From assembly GCA_017880745.1 (NCBI GenBank), contig JADGRR010000008.1, forward strand, positions 1 to 21,367: 21,367 bases of DNA, written 5' to 3'. The notes under the pieces were generated by a model that saw nothing but the letters and a program-made list of their open reading frames with translations, ran no database searches and was not told the origin of the DNA. The translations under genes were made by a program, and so were the position numbers. This document shows, piece after piece, positions 7,881-14,022 of this stretch. Position 1 is the first letter of the stretch. Each line of letters begins with the position of its first letter. This DNA comes from Burkholderiales bacterium. Its GTDB lineage: Bacteria; Pseudomonadota; Gammaproteobacteria; Burkholderiales; SG8-39.

Positions 7881-7961
7881 GGTGGATAAAGTGGAGGGTG
7901 TGTTTTTGGATGCTAAAATCGCACACTTTCACCTTTATGGCAATCGGAACGCACTTTGATC

Positions 7962-8030
7962 CCGTTGCAAAATGAATTTTGCAACGGCAAATATAGGGGA
8001 GCATGAGGGAATATATCCCCTCATTTTGTA
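7962..8030 (+). repeat. Double-hairpin intergenic element abutting the amgK start
   Basis: The first hairpin is a perfect 11-bp stem (CCGTTGCAAAA, 7962-7972, with TTTTGCAACGG, 7977-7987, loop TGAA). After a short AT-rich linker come AGGGGAGC and the second hairpin, ATGAGGG (8003-8009) with CCCTCAT (8018-8024), then TTTTGTA and the amgK ATG. The second half matches the elements at 2255 and 11251, while the first arm sequence is different. Its left end also repeats, in the opposite orientation, the terminal bases of the 2255 copy, so it may be a composite of two elements. There is no ribosome binding site between it and the start codon. Confidence 0.75.
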
Positions 8031-9047
8031 ATGAACTCTTTGGAGCGGACACTGGCGTTACACGCGTGGCTCGGCCGCCTTTTCCCTGCGGAGAAATGGC
8101 AGCTTGAGCCGGCTTCGGCCGATGCCAGCTTCCGCCGCTATTTCCGCATCAGTCTTACCGACCGCGGCGAAAGCCGCATTGTCATGGATGCGCCGCCGCA
8201 GCAGGAGGACTGCCGGCCTTTCATCCAGGTTTCGGACCTGTTGCGGCAAGCCGGCCTCAACGCGCCAGCGGTGCTGGCGCAGGATCTGGAGCAGGGCTTT
8301 CTATTGCTCACCGACCTCGGCTCCACCACCTATCTCGGCGCGCTGCAGGAGAATGACGCCAGGGCGGACGTCCTGTTTCGCGACGCCATCGATGCGCTCA
8401 TCGCCTGGCAACTCGCCAGCCGGCCGGGGACGCTGCCGCCCTATGACGCCGCCTTGCTGCGGCGCGAACTCGATCTGTTTCCCGATTGGTATCTGGCGCG
8501 CCATCTGGGCTTGACCCTCGCGCGGGAGCAGCGTCAGGTGCTGGAGCGCATGTTCGCCCTGATTCTGACAAGCAATCTGGCGCAGCCCGCGGTGTACGTG
8601 CATCGCGATTTCATGCCGCGCAACCTCATGCTGTGCGAGCCCAACCCCGGCATCCTCGATTTCCAGGATGCGGTCTATGGCCCGATCAGCTATGACGTGG
8701 CGTCGCTGGTGCGCGATGCTTTCATCAGCTGGGAGGAAGAGCGCGCGCTCGACTGGGTGGTGCGTTACTGGGACAAGGCGCGCCGCGCCGGGCTCCCGGT
8801 CGGCACCGATTTCGGCGAGTTCTACCGCGACCTCGAATGGATGGGTCTGCAGCGCCATCTGAAGGTACTGGGAATTTTTGCGCGCATCCACTACCGTGAC
8901 GGCAAACCCGGCTATGTCGAGGACACGCCGCGCTTCGTGCGCTACGTGCGCGCAGTCGCCGGCCGCTACAACGCGCTCGCCCCGCTCGCGCGACTGTTCG
9001 ACGAGATCGAGGACGGGCAGGCAATTCAGGGTAGCGTATTTCCATGA
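8031..9047 (+). CDS. amgK: N-acetylmuramate/N-acetylglucosamine anomeric kinase (AmgK)
   Basis: A 338-residue member of the aminoglycoside phosphotransferase/choline kinase fold. The catalytic loop HRDFMPRN (191-198, base Asp193) and the metal-binding ILDFQD (208-213) are intact, and the N-lobe carries the SFRRYFR pattern typical of the AmgK group. AmgK phosphorylates MurNAc and GlcNAc at C1, letting recycled MurNAc be returned to UDP-MurNAc without MurA. Annotation pipelines often call this only a phosphotransferase; the overlap of four bases (ATGA) with murU makes AmgK the best call. It is divergent from lptD, a placement also known in pseudomonads. The start codon directly follows a repeat element and has no ribosome binding site of normal form. 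Confidence 0.9.
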   Translation: MNSLERTLALHAWLGRLFPAEKWQLEPASADASFRRYFRISLTDRGESRIVMDAPPQQEDCRPFIQVSDLLRQAGLNAPAVLAQDLEQGFLLLTDLGSTTYLGALQENDARADVLFRDAIDALIAWQLASRPGTLPPYDAALLRRELDLFPDWYLARHLGLTLAREQRQVLERMFALILTSNLAQPAVYVHRDFMPRNLMLCEPNPGILDFQDAVYGPISYDVASLVRDAFISWEEERALDWVVRYWDKARRAGLPVGTDFGEFYRDLEWMGLQRHLKVLGIFARIHYRDGKPGYVEDTPRFVRYVRAVAGRYNALAPLARLFDEIEDGQAIQGSVFP

Positions 9048-9721
9048 AAGCAATGATTCTCGCCGCCGGGCGCGGCGTCAGAATGCGTCCGCTCACCGAT
9101 ACCACACCCAAGTCGCTGCTCGCGGTGGGCGGCAAACCACTCATAGCATGGCAGCTGGAGAAGCTGGCCCGGGCCGGAATCGCCGAGGTCGTGATCAATC
9201 ACGCCCATCTCGGGCACATGATCGAAGCGGCGCTCGGCGACGGCTCGCGCTTCGGTGTTTCGATCCGCTACTCGGCCGAGTTCGAAGCGCTCGAGACCGC
9301 GGGCGGGATCGCTCTCGCCCTGCCTTTGCTGGGAGCGGAGCCGTTTCTGGTGGTCAACGCCGACATCTACACCGATTACGATTTTTCGGCGCTCGCCCAG
9401 GTGGAGCTGCAGGACGGCCTCGCGCATCTGGTGCTGGTGGACAATCCGCCGCAGAATCCGCGCGGCGACTTCGCCCTGGAGGCGGGGCGCGTGCGCGAAA
9501 GCGGGAAGCCCATGCTCACCTTCAGCGGCATCGGGGTGTATGCGCCGCGCCTGTTTGGCGGCATTCCACCGATGGCCAAGGTTGCGCTCGCGCCGATCCT
9601 GCGCAAGGCGATGGCAGCGGACCGGGTGTCGGGCGAGCATTATCGCGGCCGCTGGCACGACATCGGCACCGCCGAGCGCCTGCACGCTTTGGATGCGGAG
9701 TTGCGCCGCGGCATCGCCTAG
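9044..9721 (+). CDS. murU: N-acetylmuramate alpha-1-phosphate uridylyltransferase (MurU)
   Basis: A 225-residue nucleotidyltransferase of the glucose-1-phosphate thymidylyl/uridylyltransferase type. It begins with the nucleotide-binding signature AAGRGVRMRPLT (7-18) followed by PKSLL (22-26), and has the metal-binding NAD at 105-107 (VVNADIYTDYDF). The C-terminal WHDIGTAERL block is also typical of the family. MurU transfers UMP from UTP to MurNAc-1-phosphate to give UDP-MurNAc, completing the recycling route started by AmgK. Its ATG overlaps the amgK TGA, so translation is likely coupled. The short length, without the C-terminal beta-helix of GlmU-like enzymes, fits MurU. Confidence 0.92.
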   Translation: MKAMILAAGRGVRMRPLTDTTPKSLLAVGGKPLIAWQLEKLARAGIAEVVINHAHLGHMIEAALGDGSRFGVSIRYSAEFEALETAGGIALALPLLGAEPFLVVNADIYTDYDFSALAQVELQDGLAHLVLVDNPPQNPRGDFALEAGRVRESGKPMLTFSGIGVYAPRLFGGIPPMAKVALAPILRKAMAADRVSGEHYRGRWHDIGTAERLHALDAELRRGIA

Positions 9722-9722
9722 C

Positions 9723-9804
9723 AGGCTGTTGAAAATCGCTTCCCGGGTCGAACATCATGCGTGCACGCAAGACCGTCTTCGGGGGAAGCGATTTTCAGCA
9801 GCCT
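9723..9804 (+). repeat. Long hairpin directly after murU, member of the intergenic repeat family
   Basis: Bases 9723-9744 pair with 9783-9804 over 22 positions, the only non-Watson-Crick position being a G-U pair, around a 38-base spacer. It starts one base after the murU stop codon. The bases just after it (CTGAAACGGGGA) match the linker seen after the first hairpin of the other copies. The GGCTGTTGAAAA arm recalls dispersed proteobacterial repeats that I know only from memory. Confidence 0.65.
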
Positions 9805-9824
9805 CTGAAACGGGGAATATAAAC

Positions 9825-9843
9825 GGGGGCGCGCCCCCTTTTT
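9825..9843 (+). terminator. Intrinsic terminator of amgK-murU
   Basis: A GGGGG stem, CGCG loop and CCCCC stem (9825-9838) are followed at once by five Ts (9839-9843). This is the best-formed intrinsic terminator in the window and would end the amgK-murU transcript about 100 bases upstream of pepP. The hairpin and the TTCAAC bases after it resemble the unit at 1041-1065. Confidence 0.55.
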
Positions 9844-9948
9844 CAACACCTTTCTCGAGCCTGGCTGTCCTTATCCAAACAAGGCCATCCCCCAGGCTGT
9901 ACAATTGATTCAATCCGCGCCTACCCGACCTATTCCCAGCTGCCTCCT

Positions 9949-11253
9949 ATGACCGATATCAAAGCGTACGCCATACGCCGCGCTGCGCTGCTCGCGCAGA
10001 TGCAACACGGAATCGCCATCGTGCCCACCGCGCCCGAACGCGTGCGCAACCGCGACAGCGAGTATCTCTACCGTTTCGACAGCTATTTCTACTACCTCAG
10101 CGGATTTCATGAACCGGAAGCGGTGCTGGTGCTGGTCGCCGGCGTGGAGCCGCAAAGCATACTTTTCTGCCGCGAGAAAAATCTGGAGCGCGAAACCTGG
10201 GATGGCTTTCGCTACGGCCCGGAAGCGGCCAGGGAAACCTTCGGCGTCGACGCGGCCTACCCCATCGGCCAGCTCGACGAAAAACTGCCCGCCCTGATGG
10301 CCAACCAGCCGGCGCTCCATTACGCGCCGGGCATGGACCCGGACTGGGACGCGCGCGTCATGCGCTGGCTGAATCAGGTACGCGCGCAAAGCCGCGTCGG
10401 CACCAGCGCGCCGCAGAGCATCTACGATGTGCGCGCTGCACTCGACGAGATGCGCCTCGTCAAAGACGAACACGAACTTGATCTCATGCGCCGCGCCGCA
10501 GGCATCTCGGCCGGCGCGCATGAGCGCGCGATGCGCGCCACCAGGCCCGGCAGGATGGAATACGAAATCGAGGCCGAGCTGCTATATGAGTTCCGCCGCC
10601 GCGGCGCGCAGTTCCCTGCCTATTGGCCCATCGTCGCCGGCGGCGCCAACGCTTGCGTGCTGCATTACAGCGACAACAACGCGCGGCTGGAGGACGGCGC
10701 GCTGCTCTTGATCGATGCCGGCTGCGAGCTCGACGGCTATGCGTCCGACATTACCCGCACCTATCCGATAAACGGGAAATTCAACGGCGCGCAGAAAGAC
10801 GTGTATGAACTGGTGCTCGCCGCGCAAGCTGCCGCCATCGGCGCAACCGCGCCCGGCACCGCCTGGGACGCGCCGCACGAGGCCGCGGTGCGCGTGCTCG
10901 CGCGGGGCATGATCGATTTCGGCCTGTGCCAGGGCAGTCTGGACAAGGTGATCGAAGCGGGCGATTACAAGCGTTTCTACATGCACCGCACCGGCCACTG
11001 GCTGGGGCTGGATGTGCACGACGCCGGAGAATACAAGCTCGATGGCAAATGGCGGCCGCTCACGGCAGGCATGACGCTAACCGTCGAGCCCGGCTGCTAC
11101 ATCCGTGCCGCGGATGACGTGCCGAAAGCCTACTGGAACATCGGCGTGCGCATCGAGGACGATGTGCTGGTGACCAAGGACGGTTGCGAGGTCATAACCG
11201 CCGAAACGCCGAAGAGCATCGCCGCGATCGAAGCCCTGGTGGGCCATCAATGA
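9949..11253 (+). CDS. pepP: Xaa-Pro aminopeptidase (aminopeptidase P, M24B)
   Basis: A 434-residue cytosolic metallopeptidase that removes N-terminal residues preceding proline. The N-terminal creatinase-like domain (about 1-165, starting near the RNRDSEYLYRFDS block) is followed by the pita-bread catalytic domain. All five dimanganese ligands are present: Asp256, Asp267 (ASDITR), His350 (HRTGHWLGLDVHD), Glu380 (EPGCY) and Glu403 (RIEDD), three to four below the E. coli numbers. In E. coli pepP precedes ubiH in one operon; here the two genes keep that order but are separated by a tandem repeat. The TGA stop of pepP is the first codon of that repeat. Start ATG 9949 has no clear ribosome binding site. 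Confidence 0.96.
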   Translation: MTDIKAYAIRRAALLAQMQHGIAIVPTAPERVRNRDSEYLYRFDSYFYYLSGFHEPEAVLVLVAGVEPQSILFCREKNLERETWDGFRYGPEAARETFGVDAAYPIGQLDEKLPALMANQPALHYAPGMDPDWDARVMRWLNQVRAQSRVGTSAPQSIYDVRAALDEMRLVKDEHELDLMRRAAGISAGAHERAMRATRPGRMEYEIEAELLYEFRRRGAQFPAYWPIVAGGANACVLHYSDNNARLEDGALLLIDAGCELDGYASDITRTYPINGKFNGAQKDVYELVLAAQAAAIGATAPGTAWDAPHEAAVRVLARGMIDFGLCQGSLDKVIEAGDYKRFYMHRTGHWLGLDVHDAGEYKLDGKWRPLTAGMTLTVEPGCYIRAADDVPKAYWNIGVRIEDDVLVTKDGCEVITAETPKSIAAIEALVGHQ

Positions 11254-11333
11254 GGGGCTGTTTCAGATTTACCGAAACAGCCCCTGACTTAGGGGAGTAT
11301 GAGGGGATGTATCCCCTCATATCGTAAATCGAA
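11251..11333 (+). repeat. Double-hairpin element, first tandem copy
   Basis: An 83-base unit starting at the pepP stop codon. The first hairpin pairs GGGGCTGTTTC (11254-11264) with GAAACAGCCCC (11274-11284); the linker is TGACTTAGGGGAG; the second hairpin pairs ATGAGGGGAT (11299-11308) with ATCCCCTCAT (11311-11320). The loop bases GATTTAC (11266-11272) are perfectly complementary to GTAAATC (11324-11330) at the 3' end. Confidence 0.9.
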
Positions 11334-11410
11334 TGAGGGGCTGTTTCAGATTTACCGAAACAGCCCCTGACTTAGGGGAGCATGAGGGGATGTATCCCCT
11401 CATTTCGTAA
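11334..11410 (+). repeat. Double-hairpin element, second tandem copy, abutting the ubiH start
   Basis: This copy repeats the preceding unit with a period of 83 bases and only three substitutions across the unit. First hairpin: 11337-11347 with 11357-11367. Second hairpin: 11382-11391 with 11394-11403. The unit ends TTTCGTAA immediately before the ubiH ATG; the loop ATTTAC (11350-11355) can pair with GTAAAT (11407-11412), which includes the first two bases of the start codon. Confidence 0.9.
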
Positions 11411-12571
11411 ATGGACTCTGAAGCTGTAGACATACTGATCGCAGGCGGCGGCCCGGTGGGCGCGGCGCTCGCCCTCGCGCTGGAGGGCAGCGGCCATTCC
11501 GTAGTGCTCGCCGAGGCACGCAGTGCCGAGTCCGGTGGCGCACGTAGTGGCGATTCCGGCGATGCGCGTCCGATCGCGCTGTCGTATGCCAGCCGCCTGA
11601 TACTCGAGCGTCTGCATGCCTGGTCCGGCCTTCCGGTCACGCCGATCGAAACCATCCATGTTTCGCAGCAGGGCGGCTTCGGCCGCACCTTGATTTGCGC
11701 CGCTGACTGCGGCCTGCCCGCACTGGGCTATGTCGCCAGCTACAATGAGCTGCAGCAGTGCCTGCTCGCCGCGCCCTGCTCCGCCAGGCGCCTGTTCGGC
11801 GCGCGGCTGACGGGATTCGACGGCACCACGGCCACGGTGCGGTCGCAAGACGGAGAATTCGCGTTCGCGCCGCGCCTCACGGTATTCGCCGACGGCGCAC
11901 GCATCGCGGACGACCGCGCGACGCCCGCATACCGCAAGGACTATCGCCAGTCCGCGGTCGTAGCCTGGGTAAAGACCGCGCAAGCCCACCGCGGCAGGGC
12001 ATGGGAGCGATTCACGCCCGAAGGTCCTCTCGCCCTGCTGCCACACGCGGCGCACTATGGGCTGGTATGGACCACCATTCCGGATCGTGCCGCGCGCTTG
12101 TGCGCGCTCGATACTCCGGCCTTCCTCGCCGAACTGCACGCCGCATTCGGCGACCGTCTCGGCGCATTCATCGAGGCCGGCGAGCGCACTAGTTTCCCTC
12201 TGGCGCTGCGCTACCAGCGCGATGAGACACGGCCACGCTGCCTGAGCGTGGGCAACGCGGCGCAAACCCTGCACCCGGTCGCGGGCCAGGGATTCAACCT
12301 TGGCCTGCGCGATGCCTGGGAGCTCGCCCGCCTGGCGCGCGAGACACGCGAGCTGGGCAGCGAAGATTTCTGCGCACGCTATCGCCGCGCGCGCGCGCTG
12401 GACCGCCGCGCCGGCATCCGATTCACCGACAGTCTGGTCGGCCTCTTTTCCAATTCCAATCCGTTGCTCAGATTCGGGCGCGGCGCCGGATTGCTTACGC
12501 TCGACCTGCTGCCGTTCGCCCGCCGCTTTGTTGCGCGGCGCATGATCTACGGTGCGCGCGCGTTGCCTTAG
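11411..12571 (+). CDS. ubiH: 2-octaprenyl-6-methoxyphenol hydroxylase, FAD-dependent (UbiH)
   Basis: A 386-residue flavoprotein monooxygenase of the UbiH/UbiF/VisC family acting on the aromatic ring in aerobic ubiquinone synthesis, normally in a membrane-associated Ubi complex. It has the N-terminal GGGPVG dinucleotide-binding loop (12-17), the DG motif (Asp161-Gly162) and the ribose-binding block GNAAQTLHPVAGQG (281-294), whose GNAAQTLHP form is characteristic of UbiH among the paralogues. Ring-position specificity cannot be proven from sequence. Residues 36-51 (ARSAESGGARSGDSGD) come from an imperfect 24-base tandem duplication. The start codon follows the repeat element directly and has no usual ribosome binding site. 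The pepP-ubiH order is conserved in E. coli. Confidence 0.9.
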   Translation: MDSEAVDILIAGGGPVGAALALALEGSGHSVVLAEARSAESGGARSGDSGDARPIALSYASRLILERLHAWSGLPVTPIETIHVSQQGGFGRTLICAADCGLPALGYVASYNELQQCLLAAPCSARRLFGARLTGFDGTTATVRSQDGEFAFAPRLTVFADGARIADDRATPAYRKDYRQSAVVAWVKTAQAHRGRAWERFTPEGPLALLPHAAHYGLVWTTIPDRAARLCALDTPAFLAELHAAFGDRLGAFIEAGERTSFPLALRYQRDETRPRCLSVGNAAQTLHPVAGQGFNLGLRDAWELARLARETRELGSEDFCARYRRARALDRRAGIRFTDSLVGLFSNSNPLLRFGRGAGLLTLDLLPFARRFVARRMIYGARALP

Positions 12572-12633
12572 CGCAAGTTGGAGTATTCGCTTCATAGCGT
12601 GATGAATTCGATTTTTATTCCGCGGCGATTGGG

Positions 12634-12641
12634 TATAGAAT
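12634..12641 (+). promoter_or_regulatory. Candidate -10 region for dusB-fis
   Basis: TATAGAAT lies 36 bases before the dusB start. It is followed by a GC-rich discriminator-like stretch (TGCCTCCCC), a feature of growth-rate-controlled promoters such as fis promoters in enterics. An AT-rich ATTTTTATT lies at about the -35 position but is a poor match. The call rests mainly on the -10. Confidence 0.3.
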
Positions 12642-12676
12642 TGCCTCCCCTTCCGCAAGAAACTCTCTAGAACGAA

Positions 12677-13684
12677 ATGAGAATTGGACCTCACGTGCTG
12701 CGCAACAATCTGTTCGTTGCGCCGATGGCCGGAGTGACGGATCGCCCGTTCCGCCAGTTGTGCAAGAGGTTCGGCGCCGGCATGGCCGTGTCCGAGATGG
12801 TGGCGTCCAATTCTCTCCTGTGGGGCAGCGAAAAGACGCGGCGCCGCGCCAATCACGAGGGCGAGGCCGATCCGGTTTCGGTGCAGATCGCCGGCGCCGA
12901 CCCGCAGATGATGGCCGAGGCCGCGCGCTACAACGTCGGCGAGGGCGCGCAAATCATCGACATCAACATGGGCTGTCCGGCCAAGAAAGTGTGCAACGTC
13001 ATGGCCGGTTCGGCGCTGCTGAAAGACGAACTGCTGGTAGGACGCATTCTGGAGGCCGTGGTCAGGGCGGTCGACACGCCAGTGACGCTCAAATTTCGCA
13101 CCGGCTGGGACCAGCACAACAGGAACGCCCTCGCCGTCGCGCGCATCGCGGCGGAAAGCGGCATCCAGTTGCTCTCGATCCACGGGCGCACGCGCGCCTG
13201 CGGCTACACCGGCCGCGCCGAATACGACACCATCGCTGAAGTCAAGAGCGCCACGCGCCTGCCCGTGGTCGCGAACGGCGACATCACCACGCCGCAAAAA
13301 GCCAAGTACGTGCTCGATTACACCAAGGCCGACGGCATCATGATCGGCCGTGCAGCGCAGGGCCGGCCATGGATCTTCCGCGAGATCGAGTACTACCTGA
13401 AGACCGGGGTGCACATGCCGCCGCCGCTGGTCGTCGAGATCCACCAGGTGCTGATCGCGCACCTGTACGACCTGTACGCGTTCTATGGCGTCGATACCGG
13501 AGTCAAGATCGCGCGCAAACACATTTCCTGGTACACCAAAGGACTGGCCGGCTCGGCCAGTTTCCGCCACGCGATGAACCAATTGCCCAGCATCGAGGAG
13601 CAACTGGCCGCGGTAAACCGGTTTTTCGATCAACAGGCGCAGCAATACGAGCACCTGCGCTATGAGGAGGAGTTGGCAGCATGA
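12677..13684 (+). CDS. dusB: tRNA-dihydrouridine synthase B
   Basis: A 335-residue FMN enzyme that reduces uridine to dihydrouridine in tRNA D-loops (position 17 in E. coli DusB). The TIM-barrel domain begins LFVAPMAGVTDRPFR (12-26); the active-site loop is NMGCPAKKVC with catalytic Cys100 at the same number as E. coli DusB. Later flavin-binding blocks IHGRTR and VVANGDI are intact. The C-terminal helical tRNA-binding domain is complete. DusB rather than DusA or DusC is supported by length, the motif form and the downstream fis gene, which overlaps the dusB stop by four bases (ATGA), the classic dusB-fis arrangement. Confidence 0.96.
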   Translation: MRIGPHVLRNNLFVAPMAGVTDRPFRQLCKRFGAGMAVSEMVASNSLLWGSEKTRRRANHEGEADPVSVQIAGADPQMMAEAARYNVGEGAQIIDINMGCPAKKVCNVMAGSALLKDELLVGRILEAVVRAVDTPVTLKFRTGWDQHNRNALAVARIAAESGIQLLSIHGRTRACGYTGRAEYDTIAEVKSATRLPVVANGDITTPQKAKYVLDYTKADGIMIGRAAQGRPWIFREIEYYLKTGVHMPPPLVVEIHQVLIAHLYDLYAFYGVDTGVKIARKHISWYTKGLAGSASFRHAMNQLPSIEEQLAAVNRFFDQQAQQYEHLRYEEELAA

Positions 13685-13923
13685 CACCGCGCGCCAGTGA
13701 AATTTCCGAATGCGTACGCAAGTCCCTGGAAAGATATTTCAAGGACTTGGATGGGGAGCGTCCGCGCACCGTCTACGACATGATGCTGAAGAATGTCGAG
13801 AAGCCCATGATCGAGGTGGTGCTGCATCATGCCGAGGGCAACCAGACGATGGCAGCCAGGTGGCTGGGCATCAACCGCAACACCCTGCGCAAGAAAATCG
13901 AGCAGCTGAAGATCAAGGTGTGA
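13681..13923 (+). CDS. fis: Nucleoid-associated DNA-binding protein Fis
   Basis: An 80-residue protein with the Fis dimerisation helices (about 8-50) and a C-terminal helix-turn-helix NQTMAARWLGINRNTLRKK (54-72), almost the family consensus. Fis bends DNA and acts at rRNA promoters, origins and recombination enhancers in fast-growing cells. E. coli Fis has 98 residues; the 18 fewer here are at the N-terminus, where the enteric protein has the mobile beta-hairpin arm that contacts invertases. DNA binding should be normal while invertase activation may not be. Translation is probably coupled to dusB through the ATGA overlap. AGGAGGAG lies just upstream, within the dusB end. Confidence 0.96.
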   Translation: MTPRASEISECVRKSLERYFKDLDGERPRTVYDMMLKNVEKPMIEVVLHHAEGNQTMAARWLGINRNTLRKKIEQLKIKV

Positions 13924-14022
13924 CGCGCGCGCGGGCGTGAAGGGTAACATCCGCGATCTGCCGTGCCGCGCAAGCCCCGCTCCTCACTCATTTCCCGCCC
14001 GCAACCAAGGCCCCCTACATCC

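Noticed and set aside
7881..7961. A sigma-E or sigma-70 promoter for lptD
   Set aside because: TTGCCA is present on the minus strand but no acceptable -10 lies at the right spacing, and no sigma-E GGAACTT/TCnnA pair was found.
11251..11410. Possible CRISPR array
   Set aside because: There are only two direct units and no variable spacers; they are directly adjacent, near-identical 83-base copies with internal hairpins, and no cas genes are nearby.
11372..13687. A very long open frame (771 codons) on the minus strand opposite ubiH and dusB
   Set aside because: It is antisense to two well-identified genes; in GC-rich DNA such frames arise from codon bias. Its translation is low in hydrophobic-core pattern and has no recognisable domain.
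13963..14022. Twenty-residue N-terminal extension of PurH
   Set aside because: It is Arg/Pro-rich and the ATG at 14023 yields the family-typical N-terminus and length.
13924..14022. Search for a riboswitch or PurR operator before purH
   Set aside because: The 99-base gap is GC-rich with no purine riboswitch core or palindromic PurR-like box that I can see.
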